Assembly (NCBI RefSeq): GCF_014696715.1
Contig: NZ_JACJQO010000001.1
Coordinates: 331,933-395,932 of the forward strand
DNA: 64,000 nt
From: Pseudanabaena sp. FACHB-2040
Lineage (GTDB): Bacteria > Cyanobacteriota > Cyanobacteriia > Phormidesmidales > Phormidesmidaceae
Direction of reading: 5' to 3'
Below the pieces are notes generated by a model. That model was not told the DNA's origin and ran no database searches. It saw only the letters and a program-made list of their open reading frames with translations. A program made the translations under genes and the position numbers. This document shows, one piece after another, positions 35,259 through 43,799 of the stretch (positions within the stretch are counted from its first letter, which is position 1; each line of letters begins with the position of its first letter).

Positions 35259-37457
35259 TTAAGAGCTTTGACTAATAAGAGTGGCAAATTGCCTATCACT
35301 ACGAATGGTATCGAAATCTGAGTCGGTCTTTGCCATTTCTCGGTATTTAGAATCTAGAGAGACAGCTTGCTGTAAAAAATAAATAGCGTTTTTAGGATCT
35401 CCCTGTAGCCCGTAGCAACAGGCTTTGTTATACAGGGGGCTAGGGTCATCGGGTTTGATTTCGAGCGCTTTTTCATACGATGCGATCGCATCTTCGTAGC
35501 GGCCCAAGTAGCCTAGCGCAATGCCCCGATGGTCCCAAGCTTGGTGAAAGTCGGGTTTGATTTCGAGCGCTTTTTCATATGATGCGATTGCATTTTTATG
35601 GCAATATAAATAGTTGAGCGCAACGCCCTGATAATCCCAAGCTTGGTAGAAGTCGGGTTTGATTTCGAGCGCTTTTTCATACGATGCGATTGCATCTTCA
35701 TAGCGGCCCAGATCAATCAAGGCATTACCCCGATTGCTCCAAGCTTCGTAGTCATCGGAATTAGTTTTAAGAGCTTTGTCAAACGATTTAACTGCATCTT
35801 CATGACGCCCTAAACAGTTAAGTGCAAAACCCCAATGCCCCCAGGCTGGGTGAAAGCCTGGATTAATTTCGAGCGCTTTGTCAAACGATTCAACTGCATC
35901 TTCATAGCGACCTACATAGGTTAGTGCAATACCACGATGATTCCACGCTGTATGGAAGCCTGGATTAATTTCAAGGGCTTTATCAAACGATTTAACTGCA
36001 TCTTCATAGCGGCCCAGGCCCATCAATGCGTTACCCCGATTGATCCAAACTGCATAATCACCAAAACTTGCTTTAAGGGCTTTGTCAAATGATTTGATTG
36101 CATCTTCATGACGTCCCAGGTTTACTAGCGCATTACCCCGATTGTTCCAGGCTTCGTGGAAGTTAGAATTAACTTTGAGAGCTTTGTCAAATGATTTAAT
36201 TGCATCTTCATGACGTCCCAGGTTGATTAGTGTATTGCCCCAGTTATTCCAGGCTTCGTGGAAGTTGGGATTAATTTTAAGGGCTTTGTCAAACGATTTA
36301 ACCGCATCATCATAGCGCCCCAGATTGACTAGCGCAAATCCTCGATTATTCCAAACTATACAATCATTGGGCCTAATTTCGAGGGCTTTGTCGTACGATA
36401 AAATCGCGTCATCATAGCGCCCCAGATTGACTAGCGCAAATCCTCGATTATTCCAGACCTCATAACCATTGGGCCTAATTTCGAGAGCTCTGTTAAATGA
36501 TTCAATTGCATCTTCATAGAGTTCCAGACCGACTAGCGCATTGCCCCGACTGTTCCAAACTGCATAATCATCAGGTCTGATTTTGAGGGCTTCACCATAC
36601 GATGAGATCGCGTCCCCATAACGGTTTAGTTCACTTAATGCAATGCCTCGGTTGCTCCAGGCTGTATGAAGATCAGGCTTAATTTCAAGGGCTCTGTCAT
36701 AAGATGCAATTGCAGCTTCATGGTCTTGAGAGGCTGTAAAAAGATTGCCTTGCTCAAAATAGAGGTTGACCTCATCAACACTGTCAGAATAGCCTGCATC
36801 TAAAAGCGATTGAATCTCGAAAATTCTTTGGCTTCGCTCAGTTTGAGACCAACTAAGATACTTCTCATAAGCTCCCTGTAGCCATATCTCCCGTGATTTT
36901 TGGGACAGCTGCTCCGAATCTTCTACGTACTGAAAAATACCAGAGCGCCAATCAAAGAAATCTGGAGCACGCTGCACCAAGTATCTAATTGCAAAAACAG
37001 GCAGCAAAAAGACCAAGCAAGTACCAAAACTATCTCGAAAGTGTTCGCGCTGCTGGTTTAGATTTATCAAGATAGGGGGAACACCATGCCAGCTATAGGT
37101 ATAGATCTTCTCGCTGCTCCAACCAAGCTGTTTTTTGGTTTCCTCGTAGTCGTAGAGCGAATATTCTAGTCCTTGAATAAACAGCACTTCGGTAGAAGTA
37201 TGTTGGTCTAGAAAGCACTTAATTTGCTTGAAAACGTTGCCGTCTTCTATCGGCTTCTCAAACTTAAGAACTTCTGTCTTTTTAGTGGTTAAGTCTTTGC
37301 AAATTCGCTGGATAATTTTGTCGCTACCAAAGGGCGTGCACTGCACAAAAAACAGGCCAAACCCTTGAGTACGCCGCAGACCATTCAGCAGCGCCTGATA
37401 TTCCTCTTCAGGATCTGCTTTGAGGTCATCTTCGTCCCAGTCGAGCAGGTTAGTCAT
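35259..37457 (-). CDS. TPR protein with degenerate ATPase-like N-terminal domain
   Basis: 732 residues. Residues 1-200 resemble an AAA/STAND-type ATPase core that has lost its Walker A lysine (FFVQCTPFGSDKIIQRI) but keeps a hydrophobic strand like Walker B (EVLFIQGLEYSL). From about 220 to 720 there are roughly 14 TPR units of 34 residues, several nearly identical (for example SFDKALEINPGFH), so the DNA forms 102-bp tandem repeats. It starts 2 bp after the stop of the ATPase gene. I infer a scaffold or sensor partnered with that ATPase. Confidence 0.88.
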   Translation of the reverse strand: MTNLLDWDEDDLKADPEEEYQALLNGLRRTQGFGLFFVQCTPFGSDKIIQRICKDLTTKKTEVLKFEKPIEDGNVFKQIKCFLDQHTSTEVLFIQGLEYSLYDYEETKKQLGWSSEKIYTYSWHGVPPILINLNQQREHFRDSFGTCLVFLLPVFAIRYLVQRAPDFFDWRSGIFQYVEDSEQLSQKSREIWLQGAYEKYLSWSQTERSQRIFEIQSLLDAGYSDSVDEVNLYFEQGNLFTASQDHEAAIASYDRALEIKPDLHTAWSNRGIALSELNRYGDAISSYGEALKIRPDDYAVWNSRGNALVGLELYEDAIESFNRALEIRPNGYEVWNNRGFALVNLGRYDDAILSYDKALEIRPNDCIVWNNRGFALVNLGRYDDAVKSFDKALKINPNFHEAWNNWGNTLINLGRHEDAIKSFDKALKVNSNFHEAWNNRGNALVNLGRHEDAIKSFDKALKASFGDYAVWINRGNALMGLGRYEDAVKSFDKALEINPGFHTAWNHRGIALTYVGRYEDAVESFDKALEINPGFHPAWGHWGFALNCLGRHEDAVKSFDKALKTNSDDYEAWSNRGNALIDLGRYEDAIASYEKALEIKPDFYQAWDYQGVALNYLYCHKNAIASYEKALEIKPDFHQAWDHRGIALGYLGRYEDAIASYEKALEIKPDDPSPLYNKACCYGLQGDPKNAIYFLQQAVSLDSKYREMAKTDSDFDTIRSDRQFATLISQSS

Positions 37458-37459
37458 GG

Positions 37460-38788
37460 TTACGAAGCAGTTAGAGCAGCTTGGGCAGCCTTAAACTCAG
37501 GGATATCTTTGATCAGCGGATGCACGTCGTACCAACACTTGAGATCGTCGTTCTCATCAAAGTAGCGATACTCCATAATGCAGCGGCGAAAGAGCAGGTC
37601 GCGGTAAGCTTCTTCATTTTCAATGGTGCGAGTCTTTGCCACTTGAGCCAGTGCAGCCCACTGGTCTTTCTCCACCGTGCGACGGTAGGTATCTTGAGTT
37701 TCAGCAATGGCACGACGCACCGCGCGGGTAGGAATAGGCAGCGCATTGGTGCGGTTCAGCGCCTCCTTAATCAACAGCAGCAGCTCCCGCACATGGCCGC
37801 CGCTAGCAAGGCAAACCTGCTCTGCCACGTCTGGCCCCTCAAAAACGTCGCGCTCCAGGCTGACCTCAGGAATGTAAGGCGCAATGCGGCGAATCAGCAC
37901 CTCCTGAATTTTTGCCACCCCCGGCGGGTGTATCGCTCCATCCGGCGTTTGAATCATGATCATCGGCAGCAGGTTGGGGTTGCCGTAGATCTCCTTCAGG
38001 TCATTAGCCCGATTGGAATACACCATCGAAATCGGGATGGTGTAAATCAGGTGACAGTCTAGCCCCTTAAGCTGCTCAAAGCGGTCTAGAAATATCTCAT
38101 CGTGGTTGCTGCGGCCATTGTCATTGTGAATCGGCACAATCCGATCTAAGTTGTCAGCGATGACAACAATGTGTTTCTTATCGGAGGGCAGATTACGTCT
38201 GCCATCTTCAATAAATTGGTTCAGGGCATTGACCAGCGTGACCGTGTGTGGGTTCACCAAATCTCGAATCTTGCTGCGCTCGCTGGGCACCGCCCGAATT
38301 GCGGTGGTGATCTCAGCAAATTGGCTGGCCAGCACCTTCACATCCAACGAATCTAGCTCAATTCGGGTTTGACCGATGTCATGAAGCGCCTGCCCCCGCT
38401 CTCGAAACCAGCTAATTAGCGGTTTTGGGTCAGCATTTTTGAGTTCTTCTAACAAGTGCCGCGTACAGGCCAGCAAAATATCGGTATATTGCACATCCTG
38501 CGGGTCGATGTCGCCATCGTCTCCCACCGCCGGAAAGTACACTACCAGGCAGCCCTTTTCCTCCAGGTCTTTTTTGAGCCGTAGCAGCTCCGTCGATTTG
38601 CCTGCACCCCGGTGCCCTGTGTAAAGCTGGCAGGTGTAGCGGTTAGAGCGTAGGATCTCCGGCCCCAGATCCATCAGCACATTAGCCTCGCCCCGCTCAG
38701 CCTCACAATCTACATAGGCCGGATCGCCCGGCTCCAAAGGCTTGAAGGGATCAACCGCATTGTAAATGTCGGTCAAAACATCACTCAT
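37460..38788 (-). CDS. AAA-type P-loop ATPase
   Basis: 442 residues from the ATG at 38788 (MSDVLTDIYNAVD); 29 more codons are open upstream. Walker A is LYTGHRGAGKSTELLRL near residue 50, Walker B HIVVIADNLDRIVP near 183, and a sensor-2-like segment GGHVRELLLLIKEAL is near 345. The layout matches ORC/STAND-related ATPases common in cyanobacterial accessory loci. It is the first gene of the four-gene operon with the TPR protein, the small acidic protein and the HNH nuclease. Confidence 0.9.
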   Translation of the reverse strand: MSDVLTDIYNAVDPFKPLEPGDPAYVDCEAERGEANVLMDLGPEILRSNRYTCQLYTGHRGAGKSTELLRLKKDLEEKGCLVVYFPAVGDDGDIDPQDVQYTDILLACTRHLLEELKNADPKPLISWFRERGQALHDIGQTRIELDSLDVKVLASQFAEITTAIRAVPSERSKIRDLVNPHTVTLVNALNQFIEDGRRNLPSDKKHIVVIADNLDRIVPIHNDNGRSNHDEIFLDRFEQLKGLDCHLIYTIPISMVYSNRANDLKEIYGNPNLLPMIMIQTPDGAIHPPGVAKIQEVLIRRIAPYIPEVSLERDVFEGPDVAEQVCLASGGHVRELLLLIKEALNRTNALPIPTRAVRRAIAETQDTYRRTVEKDQWAALAQVAKTRTIENEEAYRDLLFRRCIMEYRYFDENDDLKCWYDVHPLIKDIPEFKAAQAALTAS

Positions 38789-38909
38789 AGGGCAAATCGG
38801 AGATTGTGCCTCTAATAGTAGCGAATTGGCCGATTTGAGTTGCGCTGTTTTCCTCAAAGGCGACAGAAACAGCAAGCCCAGGTTGGTTACAACCTGGGCT
38901 TGCTCAGAA

Positions 38910-39323
38910 CTAGCTATTTGCTCCTGCCGCTAACAGCGTGGCGACATCTGCATGAGCAAAGACCACATCTGGGTTTTGCTGCAAGGCGGCATCGTACTTC
39001 ATAGCGAAGGTATCACCCAACTCATCCGGGCGAAGCAGAGCGCGAATAGATGCGAGGATTGCCGCAGCATCTTCCGTCCCTGGCTCATCGGCCTGCAGCA
39101 GATCGTCAACCTGCACAATCTGCTCCGAGAGCGGGTGCAGCCACGCAAACTGATCGTGGTGAATTGCCAGCTGCAGCAGTTCGCCTTTAGAAACCTGTCC
39201 GCGCACCTTTTCATAGGTCAAGCGCTCAGTGTTTAGCAACAGTTGATGCAGGCGCAGCAGCTTCAGACGCAGCTCGCTGAGCAGCTGATGTTGATTAATG
39301 CGCTGTTGTAGGATGTTAAGCAT
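38910..39323 (-). CDS. Protein of unknown function, coupled to pirin
   Basis: 137 residues from the ATG at 39323 (MLNILQQRINQHQLL), overlapping the pirin stop by 8 bp. It is mainly helical with a leucine-rich first third (LRLHQLLLNTERLTYEKVRGQVSKGELLQL). I believe it belongs to an uncharacterised family also seen in cyanobacteria and proteobacteria, but recognise no function. The overlap implies translational coupling to pirin. Confidence 0.75.
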   Translation of the reverse strand: MLNILQQRINQHQLLSELRLKLLRLHQLLLNTERLTYEKVRGQVSKGELLQLAIHHDQFAWLHPLSEQIVQVDDLLQADEPGTEDAAAILASIRALLRPDELGDTFAMKYDAALQQNPDVVFAHADVATLLAAGANS

Positions 39324-40209
39324 GGATTTGTCCCATCTTTCCATTGCGATAGTCTTCAATTGCCTGAATAATTTCGGCTTCGGTATTCATCACGAAGGGG
39401 CCATAGCGCACCACCGGCTCATTTAGCGGCACACCTGCGATCAGCAATAGATCGAGGGGCTGGGCAGCATCGGCAGGGTTGGCTATGGCAACCTCCCCCC
39501 CATCCTGAGCAAAGATCACCATCTGCCCATCCTCACCCCGTTCCTGCTCCGCCCCAAACAGGCCCGATCCATCCAGCAAATAGGCAAAAGCGTTGTACTC
39601 CGGCGGCACCGGCTGAACTAATGAGGCCCCCGGCTGCAGCGTCAGGTGCAGATAGATAATCGGCGTGCGCGTCTCGATCACCGCTTTCGCCCCAAGAGAT
39701 TCCCCAGCAATCACCCGCACCGTCACCCCGCCATCTGCCGTTTGCGCCACCGGAATTTTCGCCGCTGGGATGTCCTGATAGCGAGGGGCAATCATCTTGT
39801 CGTGTCGGGGCAAGTTCACCCATAGCTGAATACCGTGCAGCCGTCCTCCCGTGCGGGTAAATTCGGCCTCTGGCATTTCAGAATGCACCACCCCTGCCCC
39901 TGCCGTCATCCACTGCACATCGCCCGGATTTAGCAGCCCGGCATGGCCCTCAGAGTCCTTGTGCTCTAGGCGTCCGTCTAATATGTAGCTCACAGTTTCA
40001 AACCCACGGTGGGGATGATCGGGTGCACCCTTCGCCTGACCTGGCCCTAAGTCCATCGGCCCAAGTTCATCTAGCAAGAGAAAAGGGTCAAATTCTGAGA
40101 AGCTGCTCTTGGGGAACGGGCGGCGCACCCGAAACCCTGCCCCTTCTAGCGTCTCTACACTGTTCACGATTCCGGCAATAGTTCGTAGCGTTTGAGTTTG
40201 CACGGTCAT
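39316..40209 (-). CDS. Pirin family protein
   Basis: 297 residues, a bicupin. The N-terminal cupin has the metal motif GAPDHPHRGFETVSYILDG near residue 60 with the two His, and HSEMPE near 108; the pirin C-terminal domain contains LQPGASLVQPVPPEYNAF. Pirins bind iron and some act as quercetinases or redox-sensing co-regulators. GAGGAGGT lies 7 bases before the ATG, a very strong ribosome-binding site. It is divergent from a PadR-family regulator with a palindrome between them. Confidence 0.93.
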   Translation of the reverse strand: MTVQTQTLRTIAGIVNSVETLEGAGFRVRRPFPKSSFSEFDPFLLLDELGPMDLGPGQAKGAPDHPHRGFETVSYILDGRLEHKDSEGHAGLLNPGDVQWMTAGAGVVHSEMPEAEFTRTGGRLHGIQLWVNLPRHDKMIAPRYQDIPAAKIPVAQTADGGVTVRVIAGESLGAKAVIETRTPIIYLHLTLQPGASLVQPVPPEYNAFAYLLDGSGLFGAEQERGEDGQMVIFAQDGGEVAIANPADAAQPLDLLLIAGVPLNEPVVRYGPFVMNTEAEIIQAIEDYRNGKMGQIHA

Positions 40210-40269
40210 ACAGGTACCTCCTCAGAATTGCTTTTGAATCGGACAAACTTAGTTGTTCTGTTTGTCCTA

Positions 40270-40287
40270 TATATGATTAGTCATATA
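40270..40287. promoter_or_regulatory. Palindromic operator between pirin and padR genes
   Basis: TATATGA-TTAG-TCATATA, 7-bp perfect arms around a 4-base centre, sits mid-way in the divergent intergenic region. The AT-rich dyad resembles PadR binding sites, so I expect the regulator to bind here and control pirin and itself. Confidence 0.6.
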
Positions 40288-40352
40288 GTAGCATGGGAGT
40301 ATATAAGCCTTAGGAGTAGGGCTTGTTCGCCCATTCGTTCGGTAAACCGCCT

Positions 40353-40937
40353 ATGTCCCTTGCCCACGTTATCCTCGGCCTACTTCAGCAGCAGGAGAGG
40401 ACTGGCTACGACCTCAAAACGGAGTGCTTCAATCAGTGCGTTGCCCACCTGTGGCCAGCCGACCAGGCCCAGATCTACCGCACCCTCGACAAGCTAGAAA
40501 AGCAGGACTGGATTACCTGCACCGTCGAAATTCAGCAAGACCGTCCCAATCGCAAGATCTACTGCATCACGGAGACAGGTGTTGCAGAACTAACCCGCTG
40601 GCTGCAAACCCATCAGCCCCCCCCGATTGTGCGAGAGCCTCTGCTGGCGCAGCTGCACTTTGCAGCCCAACTGCCAAATGCCGCCATTCTGCATCTGCTA
40701 GAGCAAGAACTGGCAGCACGGCGCGAAAAGCTGGCTGAGTGTGAGGCGCTGCAAAACAATTTTTCCTCAGACACCGATCCCGCTCTGCCCAGCGATGACT
40801 CGGTAGCCAGCCGCGAGCAAAAGCTGCGTCAACGGGTACTGGAGCTAATGATTCAAAGGGAGCAAACTAATCTGAACTGGCTGCAAAACACGATTGACAC
40901 CATCGCCAACCCAGGCAACTCCTCAATTCCTAGTTAG
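40353..40937 (+). CDS. PadR-family transcriptional regulator
   Basis: 194 residues from the ATG at 40353 (MSLAHVILGLLQQQERTGYDL), the usual PadR start; an earlier ATG at 40323 adds ten unlikely residues. The winged helix covers residues 1-85 (AQIYRTLDKLEKQDWITCTVE), and the C-terminal PadR_C helices end in the dimerisation segment QREQTNLNWLQNTID. Divergent from pirin. It is followed after 60 bp by an aldo/keto reductase on the same strand. Confidence 0.92.
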   Translation: MSLAHVILGLLQQQERTGYDLKTECFNQCVAHLWPADQAQIYRTLDKLEKQDWITCTVEIQQDRPNRKIYCITETGVAELTRWLQTHQPPPIVREPLLAQLHFAAQLPNAAILHLLEQELAARREKLAECEALQNNFSSDTDPALPSDDSVASREQKLRQRVLELMIQREQTNLNWLQNTIDTIANPGNSSIPS

Positions 40938-40997
40938 GATGTGAGCATTGTTAAACTGCTGTCTCTTTGCCTCTTTTGCAAATTTTGGAGGCTGACT

Positions 40998-42026
40998 GTG
41001 ACCCATCGCAACACCCGACGCAACTTTCTGCTCACTGGTCTAACGGTTGCGAGCGGCATCATTGGCACTGCTGCTTGCCGGAATACTTCCCCAACTTCCC
41101 CAACGGCTTCATCTGAAGCTGTCCCTGTCGCACAAATCCCGACCCCGGTGTCGCCGCCTGCTGCTGCGACAATCGCCGAAATGCCCATGCGAACTCTGGG
41201 CCGCACTAGCGTTTCTTTGCCTCTGCTCGGTCTAGGTGGATCTGCTTCTCCTCTGTCGCGCCCGCAGGAGGAAGCGCAGGCCATAGATATCATCCACCGC
41301 GCCCTGGAACTAGGGATTCGCTATTTTGATACGGCCTCTAACTACGGCCCCAGTGAAACATTCTTGGGCAAAGTGCTGCCCATCCATCGCTCTGAAGTAT
41401 TTATCGCCACTAAGACCAGCCAGCGCAGCCGCGACGAAGCCTGGCGCGAACTAGAGCAGTCTCTTCAGCGGCTGCAGACTAGCCGCATTGATCTCTGGCA
41501 GTTTCATGCCCTCACCTACGACTGGGATGTAGAGTCTCTTCTAGACACGCAAAGGGGCGCAATCAAAGCGGCTGAGGAAGCCAAGGAGCAGGGGCTGATT
41601 CGGCATATCGGCGTGACTGGGCACCACAACCCCGACATTATTGTCAAAGCCATTCAGCAATACCCCTTCGACACGGCCCTAGTGCCGATCAACGCTGCCG
41701 ACAAGCACACGCGTAAATCCTTCATCAACACCGTTTTGCCTGTGGCCCAACAGCAAAATGTTGGCGTCATTGCTATGAAGGTACCAGCCTATGGTCGCCT
41801 GTTTAAGCCGGGTGTGCTCAAGGGTATGGGCGAGGCCATGGACTATGCGCTGTCTCAAACGGGTGTGCATACCTGCGTCATTGCTGCCGATACCCTAGAG
41901 CAGCTAGAGGAAAATGTGACGGTGGCGCGACAGTTTGAGCCGCTGTCCACCGAGGCCATGACTGACATGGAACAGCGCACCGCTGCGGTGTGGCAGGAGA
42001 ATAGCTTCTTCCGCAACTGGACGTAG
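40998..42026 (+). CDS. Aldo/keto reductase with Tat-type signal
   Basis: 342 residues from GTG at 40998, chosen because GGAGG lies 6 bases upstream. The N-terminus MTHRNTRRNFLLTG is a twin-arginine signal, ending with ...GTAACRNT, a lipobox-like Cys, so the enzyme is likely exported folded and perhaps lipidated. The AKR barrel follows: GIRYFDTASNYG with the catalytic Asp/Tyr near residue 115, ATKTSQRSRDEA with the Lys, and a His in IDLWQFHAL. Substrate unknown. Export with cofactor is unusual but typical of Tat AKRs. Confidence 0.88.
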   Translation: MTHRNTRRNFLLTGLTVASGIIGTAACRNTSPTSPTASSEAVPVAQIPTPVSPPAAATIAEMPMRTLGRTSVSLPLLGLGGSASPLSRPQEEAQAIDIIHRALELGIRYFDTASNYGPSETFLGKVLPIHRSEVFIATKTSQRSRDEAWRELEQSLQRLQTSRIDLWQFHALTYDWDVESLLDTQRGAIKAAEEAKEQGLIRHIGVTGHHNPDIIVKAIQQYPFDTALVPINAADKHTRKSFINTVLPVAQQQNVGVIAMKVPAYGRLFKPGVLKGMGEAMDYALSQTGVHTCVIAADTLEQLEENVTVARQFEPLSTEAMTDMEQRTAAVWQENSFFRNWT

Positions 42027-42127
42027 GGGGCTGTCTGGTTTGGGGTTGTTTCGAGGGGTGTTGGGTCGCGCTGCGATTGACGCCAACCTACGAGGATTGG
42101 GCAAGGTGTAAGCAAAAACAGCAACGC

Positions 42128-43669
42128 TTAACCCAAGTCCTTTTGCAGCTGGGCTAGCTGCGCATAGCTGCCTCGAAACTGCTCTAGCAAGCGGGTGAAG
42201 ACGGGCATGACTTTGCAGTACTGAGCTACATTTTCGGCGATGGGCTGGTGTCGGTAGGTTTGGTCGAAGCGGTCGGCAGCATCTTCTAGGGAGGAGAGGT
42301 GACCGAGAGCATACAGCCCTAAAAAGGCTGCGCCTAGGCAGGAGCTTTCGTAGCTGTCGGGGATAATGACTTCAGCATCAAAAATATCTGAGAGCATTTG
42401 CCGCCAGAGATGCGATCGCACAAATCCCCCCGAAGCCCGAATGCTCTTGGCAGTACCCACGGCATCTTGAAGCGATCGCATCACCACATGCAGGTTATAG
42501 AGCACCCCTTCCATGACTGCTCGCACCATGTGGGCACGCGTGTGGTGCAGACTGAGGCCAAAGAAACTGCCCCGAGCATCGGCATCCCACAGGGGCGATC
42601 GCTCCCCAGCCAAGTAGGGGTGAAAGATTAGCCCCTCCGCTCCGGGCGGCACCGTTTCGGCCAGCCTTGTCAAAAGCTCATAGACGCCCTGACCTGTCTC
42701 CTGAGCCTGCATCAGCTCGCGGTCACCCAGGTTATCGCGCACCCAGCGCAAAATAATGCCGCCACTGTTGACTGGGCCGCCGATGCACCAGTGGTTTTCA
42801 GTCAGGGCATAGCAAAAGAGCCGCTCTAGCGGGTCAGTGGCAGGGCGGTCAATCACGGCCCGCAGTGCGCCGCTGGTTCCGATAGTAACGGCGACGACAC
42901 CAGGTGCGATCGCACCCACCCCTAGATTTGCCAGCACCCCATCACTAGCCCCCACTACCACCGGCAAATCGGCTCGAATGCCCATCGCCTCAGCATACTC
43001 AGTCTTCATGCCACGCATGACGTGAGTCGTGGGCACCAGGCGCGGCAGCCGCGATGGCAAAATACCTGCCAAACCAATCGCTTCGGCATCCCAATCTAAC
43101 GCCCGCATGTTAAACAGTCCAGTGGCGTTGGCAATCGAGTGATCGACCACGTACTCACCAAACCAGCGGTGCAGCACATACTCCTTAATCGAGATAAATT
43201 TGGCCGATCGCTCAAACAGCTCCGGCTGCTCATGGCGCAACCACAGCAGCTTAATAAAGGGCGACATGGGATGAATCGGCGTGCCCGTACGGTGGTAAAT
43301 ATCCCTGCCGTGGGGGTGCTGGCGCATCTTTTGCGCCCAGTCCACGCTACGACGGTCAGCCCAAGTAATGCTCTGCGTCAGGGGTTTGCCCTGCTCATCC
43401 ACCGCGATCAGGCTGTGCATTGCCGCACTAAAGCAGATGCCGACCAGCTCAGAGGGGGCAATCTGGCTTTTCTCGACGGCCATGCGAATGCTGCCAACAA
43501 CAGCCTCCAAAATCTCCTCCGGATCTTGCTCTTGAATCGCAGGCTCAGGCGAGAGCAGCGGATAACCAACCGCATGCTGCGCCACAACATCGCCCTCAGG
43601 CGTGAAGAGAATTGCTTTAGTACTGGTAGTGCCAATATCGACACCGAGAATTAGGTTTGAATCAGCCAT
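42128..43669 (-). CDS. gntK: Gluconate kinase (FGGY family)
   Basis: 513 residues of the FGGY carbohydrate-kinase fold: LGVDIGTTSTKAILF at the start (phosphate 1), ADRRSVDWA near 115, VGASDGVLANLG near 240 with the catalytic Asp, and GTSGALRAV near 262 (phosphate 2), then ASGGFVRSHLWRQMLSD near 405. FGGY members of this length next to a GntP permease are gluconokinases, so I favour gluconate over xylulose. It lies 130 bp downstream of the permease on the same strand. Confidence 0.85.
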   Translation of the reverse strand: MADSNLILGVDIGTTSTKAILFTPEGDVVAQHAVGYPLLSPEPAIQEQDPEEILEAVVGSIRMAVEKSQIAPSELVGICFSAAMHSLIAVDEQGKPLTQSITWADRRSVDWAQKMRQHPHGRDIYHRTGTPIHPMSPFIKLLWLRHEQPELFERSAKFISIKEYVLHRWFGEYVVDHSIANATGLFNMRALDWDAEAIGLAGILPSRLPRLVPTTHVMRGMKTEYAEAMGIRADLPVVVGASDGVLANLGVGAIAPGVVAVTIGTSGALRAVIDRPATDPLERLFCYALTENHWCIGGPVNSGGIILRWVRDNLGDRELMQAQETGQGVYELLTRLAETVPPGAEGLIFHPYLAGERSPLWDADARGSFFGLSLHHTRAHMVRAVMEGVLYNLHVVMRSLQDAVGTAKSIRASGGFVRSHLWRQMLSDIFDAEVIIPDSYESSCLGAAFLGLYALGHLSSLEDAADRFDQTYRHQPIAENVAQYCKVMPVFTRLLEQFRGSYAQLAQLQKDLG

Positions 43670-43695
43670 GATTGGGTGGATGAGTGAGGGGCCAA

Positions 43696-43735
43696 GGGAG
43701 ATGGGGAAGTAAGAATCTAGGGGGACAGGAGAGGA
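43696..43735. repeat. Purine-rich spacer repeat
   Basis: Contains gggagatggggaag (43696-43709), which is identical at 33841-33854, then a GGGGG/AGGAGAGG tract. Similar GGGAG/GGGGA tracts occur at 46591-46615, 51823-51881, 55388-55423 and inside uvrA near 31005-31050. Confidence 0.6.
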
Positions 43736-43799
43736 AAAAGAATCAGCAGAAAATCCTCAGAAACCTCTTGCTCATCCGCTCCTCTGCCCCTTTGCTTCC

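Noticed and set aside
35261..36730. 102-bp DNA repeats considered as a CRISPR or satellite array
   Set aside because: They are the codons of TPR units in one long open frame.
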